From NCBI RefSeq assembly GCF_036250755.1, contig NZ_CP109584.1, positions 1 to 64,000 on the forward strand: DNA of 64,000 nucleotides, given 5' to 3'. Positions 55,838 through 63,793 of this stretch are shown piece by piece. A program made the translations under genes and the position numbers. The notes under the pieces were generated by a model. It was given only the letters and a program-made list of their open reading frames with translations, was not told where the DNA came from and searched no databases. Every line of letters begins with the position of its first letter. Position 1 is the stretch's first letter. This stretch comes from Streptomyces uncialis. GTDB lineage: Bacteria; Actinomycetota; Actinomycetes; Streptomycetales; Streptomycetaceae.

Positions 55838-56091
55838 CCTACCGCGTCGTCTACAGCGCCAAAGCCAAGCGCGACATGGCCGGCCTCACCGCCCAACGCC
55901 GCCAGGCCGTCCTCCAGGCCGAGCGCGGCCCCCTCGCCCAACGGCCGCTCCAGGTAGGCAAGGAGTTCGAGGGCAGCGGCCCCGGCGCGCTCCGCCGGCT
56001 GGCCCTGGCAGACGCGGGCGTCTCCATCGGGTACCGGGTGTACACCGACCGCGTCGAAGTCGAACTCGTCTGGCTCCTCGGCTGGCCCTGA
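55834..56091 (+). CDS. RelE/ParE-family toxin
   Basis: 85 aa, ATGA overlap with the antitoxin. YRVVYSAKAKRDMAGLTAQR start, LRRLALADAGVSIGYRVYTD and VEVELVWLLGW make the RelE/ParE beta sheet. Likely an mRNA interferase or gyrase poison used for plasmid maintenance. The second pair in the window lies at 63221-63793. Confidence 0.75.
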   Translation: MTYRVVYSAKAKRDMAGLTAQRRQAVLQAERGPLAQRPLQVGKEFEGSGPGALRRLALADAGVSIGYRVYTDRVEVELVWLLGWP

Positions 56092-56207
56092 GTGGACGGT
56101 GAGCGCAGGCTCTTCCCGGGGGTGCCCATCCTGGCGCCGAAATGTCCAGATCTCTTAAAGTGAGTAAAAACCGAGGTCGGTGCCGGTAACGTCGCAGGTC
56201 AGAAACT

Positions 56208-56350
56208 GTGGTCCCCGCATCCGCGGGGGTGGTCCCAGGCACCGAGACCACCGGCGGGGTGAAGACCTGTGGTCCCCGCATCCGCGGGGGTGGTCCCGCC
56301 GGACATGCTGCGCCGGCCACCGCCGCCCCGTACGAGTGGTCCCCGCGTCC
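56208..56350 (+). CRISPR. Type I-E mini-CRISPR array
   Basis: Two identical 29-bp repeats at 56208-56236 and 56269-56297 (GTGGTCCCCGC...GGGGGTGGTCCC) enclose a 32-bp spacer. After a 38-nt gap comes a decayed third repeat starting GTGGTCCCCGCGTCC at 56336. The repeat pattern is that of actinobacterial I-E systems. A typical AT-richer leader lies upstream: TTAAAGTGAGTAAAAACC at about 56155-56172, then CAGGTCAGAAACT up to the first repeat. No cas gene is in the window, so it would rely on a chromosomal system. Confidence 0.8.
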
Positions 56351-56725
56351 GTGAAGGATGGCCCCGCCCCTGTGGCCGCCGCCCCAGCCCCGCAGCCGAG
56401 TGCACCCGCCGAGCCGGTGCAGCGCCCGGATCCGCCGGAGGGCTACCGCGAGGCTATCGCCGCTCACCGCGCTGCGTGGGCAAGACAGCAACACACCAAC
56501 CCCGAGGTCCAGGCGGCTGCCGAACGGCGGCTCCGCGAACGGCTCCGGGAACCCGAAGAACGCTTCGCCGACGGCCGCCAGGCCCTCGAGGAACTCCGAG
56601 CCGTGCGGCCCAGCGACGTATCCCGGGCACGGGCCCTGCAACGCCTCGCCGCCGAACGCGAGGGGCTGGCCACGCTCACACCAACCTCCGCTCTCAACCC
56701 CGCCCGGCCTTCCCAGGCCGCCTGA
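56351..56725 (+). CDS. DciA-like tail, truncated copy
   Basis: 124 aa from a GTG, no good ribosome site. A Pro/Ala linker is followed by PPEGYREAIAAHRAAWARQQ, EVQAAAERRLRERLREPEE, and RARALQRLAAEREG. The middle matches the C-terminal tail of the DciA-like protein (GY..A..AH). The DUF721 core is absent. It starts within the last, degenerate CRISPR repeat, so the array and this fragment meet at a recombination point. Confidence 0.5.
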   Translation: MKDGPAPVAAAPAPQPSAPAEPVQRPDPPEGYREAIAAHRAAWARQQHTNPEVQAAAERRLRERLREPEERFADGRQALEELRAVRPSDVSRARALQRLAAEREGLATLTPTSALNPARPSQAA

Positions 56726-56743
56726 CCACGTACGGAGAGACAC

Positions 56744-57199
56744 ATGCCGGACCAGACCGAGTACGACTACTTCTCACCCAACGAAGGCCCGGACCACAGC
56801 CCGGGCTGCACACGGTGCGCGGAGGCACGTCCTGAGCTGGAGAAGATCAGGGACTTCGCCCTGGCCCAGAAGGAGCGGTTCGCCGATCAGACCCTCCACC
56901 CGTACGTCGCGGGAAAAACCTCTCTCCACCGCAGCAGCTGCTCCACCCTGGAAGGCCTCGCGCAGCAGGGACGCCCCCTGTCGTGGGACGAGGAAACAGA
57001 GTCGCCGGCAGACGTGTTCGAGGGTGAGTTGCTGGGGTTTGCTCACGCCGACGTCTTGTCCGCGTACCGGCCGAACTTCACCGTCATGACCGCCCAGGAG
57101 GCCGCCGGGTGGGTTCGAGCCCGTACCGGCCCCAGGGGCGGAACCCGGTTCAGGCTCTGCAAGGTCTGCACCCCGGACCTTCCGGCCGGCGGAGCGTAG
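56744..57199 (+). CDS. Hypothetical protein with Cys pairs
   Basis: 151 aa, GGAGAGA before the ATG. Start region YDYFSPNEGPDHSPGCTRC, then a helical part and TSLHRSSCSTLEGLAQQG, with a late CKVC. Possibly a zinc-binding nucleic-acid factor. The stop is followed by a hairpin at 57222-57252. Confidence 0.6.
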   Translation: MPDQTEYDYFSPNEGPDHSPGCTRCAEARPELEKIRDFALAQKERFADQTLHPYVAGKTSLHRSSCSTLEGLAQQGRPLSWDEETESPADVFEGELLGFAHADVLSAYRPNFTVMTAQEAAGWVRARTGPRGGTRFRLCKVCTPDLPAGGA

Positions 57200-57215
57200 A
57201 CGGAGGAGCAAGACC

Positions 57216-58328
57216 TTGGACAAGGGCCGCCCGGTACCTCCCGGCGGCCCTTGTGCGTGCGGGGAAGGACCCGCTCAGGTTCCAGGGGCCGGGCGGTTAC
57301 CTTGTGTCAGGCTGAGCCGGCGGGGTGCCCGTCGCCGTCGGACGGATCCGGAGGGCTACCGCCGCGCGATCGAGGCGCACCGCCAGACTGCGGTGCCGTC
57401 CCGGGTCGACCCGGGCATCGCGGAGGCAGTGGAGCGGCAGAACCAGGCGATGCGCGAGTTGTCGCGTCGGGCGTTCCCTGAGCCGCCCGCAGTTGTGGAC
57501 GATGCGCCGGCCTCGATCGAGCAGGCCCGCGTGCAGCGCCGCCGCCAGGTCGCGGCGACCGAGGCCGCCGCTGCGGAGCGGCAGGCGCAGCAGGAGCGTG
57601 CCGAGAAGCCCGACTCTGAGCCGGCAGTGAGCGAAGACGTGCCTGGCAGCTGGCCCGAGCTCCTGGTTCAGGCCGTGATGGTGGGGTTCGCGCCATCGTT
57701 CGTCAAGATCCAGCGGGCCCGTTCGGCTGTCGCGATACTCGTTCCGCCCGCCTCCGGAACGCCTGGGGAGGGCTCGGAGCGAGGGGGGCCGGTGGGCGAA
57801 GCGCGGACGGAACACGAGGTGCACCAGGAGCACCAGAAGCTGGAACATGCTCTGGCTGATCAGCACGCCCGCACCGACGTCCAGGACCACGACGAGGGTG
57901 TCCCGGACGAGGCGTTCGACATCCTGATGGAGCGCGCGCAGGCCCTGATGACGTACGAGCAGCAGATGCCGGCCCTGCTGGCCGAACCACAACGCCTGCG
58001 CAGCCAGAAGGTCATCTTCTGGTCCTGGCGGGCCCAGAGTGCGGTGGCGATCGCCCTGATCCTCGCTTTCCGCCTGCTGGGGTACTCGGACGGGTGGTAC
58101 GCCCTGGTCGTGCCGCACCTGGTGGGCACCTTCTGCGGCTGGCGGCTCGAAGCGACCGTGAAGAACCACCTCGCCCGCCGCAACGCGTCCATCGTTCTGC
58201 ACGCGGTGGGGGTGCTGCTCGTCCTGGTCGTCCTGGGCGCCTTGTCGCCATGGTTCATCGTCGCCCTCCTGATCGGCTGGGCCTTCGTGGGCACAGCTGT
58301 CGCGGACGAGCAGGGGGCGGGGAAGTGA
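57216..58328 (+). CDS. Chimeric membrane protein with DciA-like tail motif
   Basis: 370 aa from a TTG with a strong GGAGGA. Residues ~45-95 carry DPEGYRRAIEAHRQ and the following tail pattern of the DciA-like protein. The centre is an acidic helical linker. The C-terminus has four hydrophobic helices (VAIALILAFRLLGY, WYALVVPHLVGTFCGW, VGVLLVLVVLGALSPW, FIVALLIGWAFVGTAV). A hairpin AAGGGCCGCC/GGCGGCCCTT covers codons 3-13. It looks like a fusion by recombination. Function unknown. Confidence 0.55.
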   Translation: MDKGRPVPPGGPCACGEGPAQVPGAGRLPCVRLSRRGARRRRTDPEGYRRAIEAHRQTAVPSRVDPGIAEAVERQNQAMRELSRRAFPEPPAVVDDAPASIEQARVQRRRQVAATEAAAAERQAQQERAEKPDSEPAVSEDVPGSWPELLVQAVMVGFAPSFVKIQRARSAVAILVPPASGTPGEGSERGGPVGEARTEHEVHQEHQKLEHALADQHARTDVQDHDEGVPDEAFDILMERAQALMTYEQQMPALLAEPQRLRSQKVIFWSWRAQSAVAIALILAFRLLGYSDGWYALVVPHLVGTFCGWRLEATVKNHLARRNASIVLHAVGVLLVLVVLGALSPWFIVALLIGWAFVGTAVADEQGAGK

Positions 58329-59317
58329 GCGACGCTCTGGACTCCCAGTTCCGGGACACCGACCGGCGGGTCCGCGATACCGACCGGCGAGTAAGCGATC
58401 TCGACAGCCGGCTGGACGACCTGGAGGGCGAGCACGAACGGTTGAAGTCCCGGTTCGGCTATACCGAGGACCTGGTCCACGAACTGCGTTCCCTTCGCGA
58501 CGACATCTCCGGCCTGGAGACCACGACCGAGGAAGCCGACGGCCGGGCTGACGAGCTCGATGACCGCGTCAAGGCCGCGGAGCGGACGGTGAAGAGGCTC
58601 ACCCAGCACGTGCGGCTGCTGGAAGGCCAGATCATGGCTGTCGGGAACGTCCCTCCCGCAGACCTGGACACCTACACCAAGGACCAGCGCGCACTGGCCG
58701 CCACGATGGAGTCCGGCTGGGACGCCGCCGACGCCCTGCTCACCAGCACCCTCCGCACCCACCACCACCACCGGGTACAACGCTTCCACGACGCCCAAGC
58801 CCGGCACCAGGCCACCCGGAAGGAAGCAGTCGCCCTGGTCGGCACGCTGCTCTCCACCCCCTACAACACCCAGCCCCACGCCAAGGCCGCCACCAAGCTG
58901 CGCTCCGTCATCGCGCGCGAGGCCACCGAGCAGCAAGGTCTCGCCCGGCAGGCTTCCGAGGCACGCACGTCCACCGCAGCGCTCGCCGCGGACCGGACAG
59001 CCACCGCCGACAAACAGCCGGCCATCGCCGCCGGCCAACGAGCGGAACAACGCCTCACCCTGGCGCTACGCAGCAAACTGGCCGACGCCGTCAGCAACCG
59101 CCTGCTCCTGCCCGCCTGGTTCGCCACCGTCCTCGGCCCGGCCCCACCAGCACGAGACACCGAACGCTGGCTCGAGTGCGCGACCCGAGTCCTGCTCTAC
59201 CGCCTCACCTACCACGTCGACGACCAGGTCCTCGCCCTCGGCCCCTGCCCCGACCCCGAAGACGAACACCAATATCAGTGGTGGGAGGAACTGACCACCG
59301 ACCTCCGCCCCTGGTGA
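58325..59317 (+). CDS. Long coiled-coil protein coupled to the membrane protein
   Basis: 330 aa, GTGA overlap. Nearly all coiled coil to residue ~110 (RRVSDLDSRLDDLEGEHERL, ERTVKRLTQHVRLLEGQI). A helical middle has THHHHRVQRFHDAQARHQAT. The C-terminal ~90 residues are globular (LVLYRLTYHVDDQVLALG-like, WWEELTTDLRPW). The membrane protein and this one probably form a complex. Confidence 0.6.
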   Translation: MSDALDSQFRDTDRRVRDTDRRVSDLDSRLDDLEGEHERLKSRFGYTEDLVHELRSLRDDISGLETTTEEADGRADELDDRVKAAERTVKRLTQHVRLLEGQIMAVGNVPPADLDTYTKDQRALAATMESGWDAADALLTSTLRTHHHHRVQRFHDAQARHQATRKEAVALVGTLLSTPYNTQPHAKAATKLRSVIAREATEQQGLARQASEARTSTAALAADRTATADKQPAIAAGQRAEQRLTLALRSKLADAVSNRLLLPAWFATVLGPAPPARDTERWLECATRVLLYRLTYHVDDQVLALGPCPDPEDEHQYQWWEELTTDLRPW

Positions 59318-59369
59318 TCGCACTTCCAGCAGACGCCTGCGCCAGGACGGGCCAGGAAGCCGGGGCCGG

Positions 59370-59679
59370 CTACTCGCGGCGGGCGAGCTCCTCGAGGGTG
59401 CGACGGTGCCGGGTGCCGTACGTACGGCTGACCGCTGTAGTCGACGGTGACCGTGTGCCGAAGGACGTCGTCGTCGGCGTCGTAGAAGATGTGCTCGATC
59501 TCCAGGCAGACCCGGTCAGTGGAGATACCGAAGCCGCGGGCCTCCTGGTCGTTCACCTGCCGAGCCTGACTGCCGGTGACCACTCGCACCGTGCCGACCG
59601 GCGCGGGTGGCGGCGGCTCGGCAACACCGCCCAGCCGTGCCCTCTCCGACGCGTTCTGATCCTCACCGTGATCCGTCAT
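59370..59679 (-). pseudogene. Frameshifted UTRA-domain-like gene
   Basis: From the ATG at 59679 the frame reads STDRVCLEIEHIFYDADDDV and LRHTVTVDYSGQ, like the C-terminal half of a UTRA ligand domain of GntR regulators. After about 59432 the natural end appears in another frame: RTYGTRHRRTLEELARRE, then a stop at 59370. A one-base indel explains this. The DNA-binding half is absent. Confidence 0.4.
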
Positions 59680-59878
59680 GGTCGTGACCGAAGCGAGCAC
59701 GCCTCTCGCCTCGCGGCCGAACGGGCCGGACTGGTCACGACTACCCCGGTAGTCGTGCCCGGCCGGCTGGACCGTTCGGCGTGATCGCACGGCATGCGAC
59801 GGGCGGGCAAACAGCACGATCGGCTGCGAAGCGAAGGGGACGGATGTCACGCTGTGTTGAGAAGAAGGGCAGGGGCAC

Positions 59879-61573
59879 GTGCGTGATAAACGGCAGATCC
59901 AGACAGCGGTTCTCAGCAGCGCGGATTCCGAAGAGCCGCTCGTCTTGCCGCTGGAGGCCATCGAACTGGACGCCTTCCGCAGCCTCTACGAGAACGACTC
60001 ATTCTGGTGCGGGCTCCTCCTTGGAGGCTGCGGCGGTCAGCTGACGACGAAGCTCTACACCGACCGGGTCTGTCACTTCGCCCACCACCCCGGCCCTGAC
60101 GGCCAGCCCCACGTCTGCGGCCGGCGGGCCCGCAGTGTCAACAGCGCCGACCACCTCTACGTGAAGTCCGCGGCCGCGGACTGGCTCCGTAACCGCGGTA
60201 CGCAGGCCGACTTCGACTTCGCGCGGCCGGACGGGACACCGCTGGGCTCCGTCGTCGATATCCAGCTCGCACACAAGAAGCTGCGGGTGCACATGGACCA
60301 AGGCGTGGCACCGGAGTGGGACAGCCCAGATGAGCCGGTGCTTGGCCTGTCGGTCCCAGTGGACCAGGACACTCTGATCAAACGCTGGTACGTGCACCGC
60401 ATTCGCCTGGACAGCGAAGGCACCAGTCGCCGGGTCCGCATCGGGACCGAGGCCTTCGCGCGGCCGACCGAATGGTTCTCCCTGGAGGAGTGCGAGGTTA
60501 CCGAGCGGGGACTGTCCACCCCGGCCGTCGAACGGATCATTCAGGCACACAGCACGCCCGAGCCGGCGCGATGGACCCCGGGGATGAAGCAGAAGTCTTC
60601 GCCGCAGGACGAGCGGGGGCAGGAGTTGATGCGCCGGCTGCTCTACGCCCGCCGGACCGAGTCGCCCAACCTGGCGGCATCGGTCTGCCGCGAGATCACC
60701 GAACTTTCCGGGGCCAGCCCTCATCTGCAGAAGCGGCTGGACGCCGCTCAGCACAGCGCCTTGCTCTGGGCGGAGAAAGAAGTTGAGTCCCGCCGGACGC
60801 AGGTCTCCTTACTCGACCAGGCTGTGGCCGCTCAGAAAATCAGCCAGGTTAAGGACTTGATCGCGCAGACCAAAAGGGTCACCAAGGTTGACCGGACCGG
60901 GGAGGAAGAAACGGCGATCCGTGCAGCTGTTGACTACCTGTCGGCCGCCATTCCAGCCGCAGTCGACCGTCTGAATGCGCTCCTGCAAGAAGTGAGCCAT
61001 GTTCGCCCCGACGACGACCCGGAGCTGCTGGCCAGGAAGGTTCAGCAGATGTCCCGAGAGGCTGATGAACTCGTCAGGGTCGGAAAGGACGTGCCGCACC
61101 AGCGCGCCGAGCTCACCTTGTGGGAGGAACGCCTCAGATCCATCCTCGTTCTGCCGCCCGGCGCCCCGGTGCCAGGTCCGTTGCACCACCTGCTCGGTCA
61201 GGGGTACTGGACCACGAAGATGTGCCCGCTCTGTGCGGCAGACCACGGCCAGCAGTGCGTCATCCTCGACGGCCCCCGTACGGGGCAGTTGCGAGGGACA
61301 CCCCATGCCGACCGGCTGCGGCTACTTTCCGGGAAGACCGATGAATCGCAGACGGAAAAGAAAAAGGAAGCCCGGACGGTATGGCAGGCATACGACGTGA
61401 CCTGCCCTGCCTGCCATCAACAGCCAGGGGCCTGGTGTCGCACGCCCGGCAGACCACATGCCCTACGGTCCAAACTTGCCGCAGATTTCACGCAGCAGAA
61501 GAAGCCGAATCCAGAAAGAAACAACCATCAGCGAGGTACCGGACAGGCTGTATCCAGCGTCCCGGGCCGATAA
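59879..61573 (+). CDS. CoiA-like nuclease-domain and zinc-finger protein
   Basis: 564 aa from a GTG with AGGGG. Residues ~45-130 resemble CoiA: CGGQLTTKLYTDRVCHFAHH, HVCGRRARSVNSADHLYVKS, then DFDFARPDGTPLGSVVDIQL, a Cys/His cluster followed by a D...D-x-Q pattern. A helical middle (residues ~250-410) follows. The C-terminus has two zinc units (CPLCAADHGQQC...HADRL and CPACHQQPGAWC). CoiA promotes DNA uptake or recombination in Firmicutes; here a defence, DNA-processing or entry role is open. Confidence 0.6.
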   Translation: MRDKRQIQTAVLSSADSEEPLVLPLEAIELDAFRSLYENDSFWCGLLLGGCGGQLTTKLYTDRVCHFAHHPGPDGQPHVCGRRARSVNSADHLYVKSAAADWLRNRGTQADFDFARPDGTPLGSVVDIQLAHKKLRVHMDQGVAPEWDSPDEPVLGLSVPVDQDTLIKRWYVHRIRLDSEGTSRRVRIGTEAFARPTEWFSLEECEVTERGLSTPAVERIIQAHSTPEPARWTPGMKQKSSPQDERGQELMRRLLYARRTESPNLAASVCREITELSGASPHLQKRLDAAQHSALLWAEKEVESRRTQVSLLDQAVAAQKISQVKDLIAQTKRVTKVDRTGEEETAIRAAVDYLSAAIPAAVDRLNALLQEVSHVRPDDDPELLARKVQQMSREADELVRVGKDVPHQRAELTLWEERLRSILVLPPGAPVPGPLHHLLGQGYWTTKMCPLCAADHGQQCVILDGPRTGQLRGTPHADRLRLLSGKTDESQTEKKKEARTVWQAYDVTCPACHQQPGAWCRTPGRPHALRSKLAADFTQQKKPNPERNNHQRGTGQAVSSVPGR

Positions 61574-61991
61574 GTTAATCCGACGTCAGCGGTGTCTGCG
61601 GGGCGCCCCGTGCTCGGTGCGGACCTACCCCTGCTATGCCGGTCCACCCGCACCTCGAAGTCCGGCAGCGGGGACGGGTGTCACTTCGCTCCGCGCGAGC
61701 CCTTCACCGCGGCGGACTGTGCGCCGCCGACGCTGGAGGTGCGGCAGTCTTCGGCATGATCGGGATTCTCCACCGTAGGCGGCAACCGTGACGGCGTGGG
61801 CGTCAACCATGGTGCCGCACAGCCCCTTTCCGGTGAACTCCGCCGACAGCCACCCGCTGTGATCAAGGCCGACGCCAGACTCACGCTCGTGTCCGATCCC
61901 CCATGCTCCTCTGCCCTCCGCTGATGCTCCTGACGGGGCAGATCCGACAACGGCCGGCACCGGCAGGGTCCGCTTCTCGCTCACGCGGCGG
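61574..61991. other. Probable decayed coding region
   Basis: No intact gene. On the minus strand GLDHSGWLSAEFTGKG in one frame and VENPDHAEDCRTSSVGGAQ in another look like pieces of a broken gene. On the plus strand a frame enters the next small gene from 61861 without a usual start. Confidence 0.3.
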
Positions 61992-62156
61992 GTGCTCGCC
62001 CCGCGCACGACGTGGCAGGCGCGGCGCCTGGCCGCCGACTTCGGCGAAGGGATGGACGCGAGGACCGCGTGGGTGATGGCCCGGCTCGCCCGCCATCCCG
62101 ACGAGCACGGCTACGCGATGGCCCACCTGGAAGACGAACAGCGCGCTGCCGACTGA
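61992..62156 (+). CDS. Short helical protein or gene end
   Basis: 54 aa from GTG. TTWQARRLAADFGEGMDART, then VMARLARHPDEHGYAMAHLE. The coding pattern begins earlier (VRFSLTRRV) without a start codon after the stop at 61858, so it may be the end of a longer decayed gene. Confidence 0.4.
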   Translation: MLAPRTTWQARRLAADFGEGMDARTAWVMARLARHPDEHGYAMAHLEDEQRAAD

Positions 62157-62170
62157 ATGCCGTGCGGCGT

Positions 62171-62650
62171 TCAGGCACCGGCCTTCGGCTCGCGGGGCTC
62201 CCGCTGTCCGGTCTGCTCTGAGGCCAGGGTCTTGTCGGCATCGTGTGCGGCGCGCTCCTGATCGTTCAGCCAGAGCGCGTGCCCGAGGTAGTACATGGCG
62301 ACGATGCCGGCGCCCATGAACGCGCCCCAGCCGATAGCCAGGACGAAGAGGTTGGAGCCGGTGCGCTGACCGCTGTAGGCCATGCCCTGCCCGGTCGTGA
62401 ACAGCCACGGAAACCAGGTGATCCGGCCGAAGCCCGGGTCCGCGTGCCAGTGGCCTCCCATGCGCCACCCCAGCAGAGGGACCGATGCGAAGCTCACGCA
62501 GGCCACGCAGTACATGAAGGCAAAGAAGTCGTTCTCGATGAAGTCGTGCCCGTTGCGGATCCCGAGGTAGGCGATGCCGGGTAGGAAGAGCACGACCGCC
62601 AGGCCGAAGCCGAGCACATCTCCGCGCCGTCGAACCGGTCCTGCCGTCAC
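62171..62650 (-). CDS. Four-helix membrane protein
   Basis: 159 aa from a GTG with GGAG. Hydrophobic helices GFGLAVVLFLPGIAYLG, FFAFMYCVACVSFASVPLLG, ITWFPWLFTTGQGMAY (weak), NLFVLAIGWGAFMGAGIVAM. A basic N-terminus and charged tail (EQTGQREPREPKAGA) suggest both ends inside. Unknown. Confidence 0.65.
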   Translation of the reverse strand: MTAGPVRRRGDVLGFGLAVVLFLPGIAYLGIRNGHDFIENDFFAFMYCVACVSFASVPLLGWRMGGHWHADPGFGRITWFPWLFTTGQGMAYSGQRTGSNLFVLAIGWGAFMGAGIVAMYYLGHALWLNDQERAAHDADKTLASEQTGQREPREPKAGA

Positions 62651-62877
62651 GTTCCACCCACTCCTGCTGCCGCGGTTATCCCGGGCACCGTACCGGGCAC
62701 GGGTACGGGCACGGCTGCTTGTACGGCGGTCCGGCCGTAGCAACAGCGCCTTCTCGGCCAATGCTCGTGATGAACCGGGCACGCCGGGCCATTGCGGATA
62801 TGGCGGGGCTGCGCCCGCTCCATGATCTGCGGCAGCGGGACGCGACGGGCGGTCCTGGTGGCAGGGGGAGGTACCCG

Positions 62878-63231
62878 GTGGCAGTGACCGAGTTGTTGAT
62901 CGCGGACGAGATCATGTCCCGGCTGTCGGACAAGGCCCGCCAGGAGGTGGCGCTCAACCTGCACAAGCGGGACTGCCAGACCTGCGGGGCGCCGATCGGT
63001 GAGCAGACGCCGGCGCTTGTCGTCGACGACTGCGGTCCGTTCCTGAGCGCGACGCTCAACCACCAGGACTGCCGCCCCTCGGGCTGGTACGAGCTCCGCT
63101 CGCTCATAGTCGGTGCGCACCTGTTCTCGGCGGCATCATGGCAACCGTGTGGAACAGCCCGGCCGACATCCGCACCGCGGTGCTCCGCCAGCCCGTGCCA
63201 GGGTGCCGGGTGCCCAGGTTTCAGAGGATGA
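62878..63231 (+). CDS. Zinc-site protein, C-terminus perhaps altered
   Basis: 117 aa from a GTG with GGGGGAGG. Core: ELLIADEIMSRLSDKARQEV, CQTCGAPIGEQTP, LNHQDCRPSGWYELR, with a probable C-C-H-C zinc site. The last ~30 residues are Cys/Pro-rich and out of character. Another frame reads MATVWNSPADIRTAVLRQPV, so a frameshift or fusion at about 63135 is likely. The 3' end overlaps the toxin gene. Confidence 0.5.
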   Translation: MAVTELLIADEIMSRLSDKARQEVALNLHKRDCQTCGAPIGEQTPALVVDDCGPFLSATLNHQDCRPSGWYELRSLIVGAHLFSAASWQPCGTARPTSAPRCSASPCQGAGCPGFRG

Positions 63232-63463
63232 TCAGCCGGACGGCGGTGATGGTGAGAGCGGCCGGGGCGCTGACCGCCTGGGCGCCGGGGAGGGCGACCT
63301 CACGGTAGTCCCGCTCGCGCGGCCGGGGCGCGGTGGATCCGTGGCCGTAGGGGTCGCGGGCGATGGTGGAGCGCATCGCGGTGTCGATCTGTGTGCGGCG
63401 CGGGCTGGGCAGTGCGCGCAGCGCGGACTCTGCTTGTCCGGCGTAGGCGATCCGGTAGGGCAT
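63221..63463 (-). CDS. RelE/ParE-like toxin, second pair
   Basis: 80 aa. YRIAYAGQAESALRALPSPR, IDTAMRSTIARDPYGHGS and REVALPGAQAVSA, ending in a beta strand AALTITAVRLIIL. Directly follows its antitoxin (TGAATG). Confidence 0.7.
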   Translation of the reverse strand: MPYRIAYAGQAESALRALPSPRRTQIDTAMRSTIARDPYGHGSTAPRPRERDYREVALPGAQAVSAPAALTITAVRLIIL

Positions 63464-63793
63464 TCAGGCGGCTTCGCCGTCGAGCGGGATCGGGTCGCCG
63501 TTCTCGTCCAGGGTGACGACGCCGCTGTATTCCCCGGCGCGCAGCCGGGCGACCTCCGCGTCGGTCTCCTCGACCGCGCCGGGCACGGTCTCCAGCGCCC
63601 ACCACACCAGCCGCATCGTCCGCAGTTCCTCCGGCGCCCCAGTCGCGTCGAGCTCGGCGAGCGCGGCGTCGAACTCCGCCTGGCGCTCTGCGGGGAGAGC
63701 GGCCCGGATGTCGACGGTGCTGCTGGGCAGAGTGACGGTCTCGCCGTTGACCTGGGTTGACCAGGGCTCGGCGGGCGGTGTCCTGCTGTTCAT
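63464..63793 (-). CDS. DUF6247-like antitoxin, second pair
   Basis: 109 aa from an ATG with GGAAGGG. DIRAALPAERQAEFDAALAE, LRTMRLVWWALETVPGAVEE fits the same antitoxin class as at 55472. A GTG three bases upstream is possible. The last 200 bases of the window beyond it hold no gene I can support. Confidence 0.65.
   Translation of the reverse strand: MNSRTPPAEPWSTQVNGETVTLPSSTVDIRAALPAERQAEFDAALAELDATGAPEELRTMRLVWWALETVPGAVEETDAEVARLRAGEYSGVVTLDENGDPIPLDGEAA

Noticed and set aside
56199..56405. Minus-strand peptide with repeated GTTPADAGTT
   Set aside because: It is the translation of the CRISPR repeats; the protein repeat is a by-product of the array.
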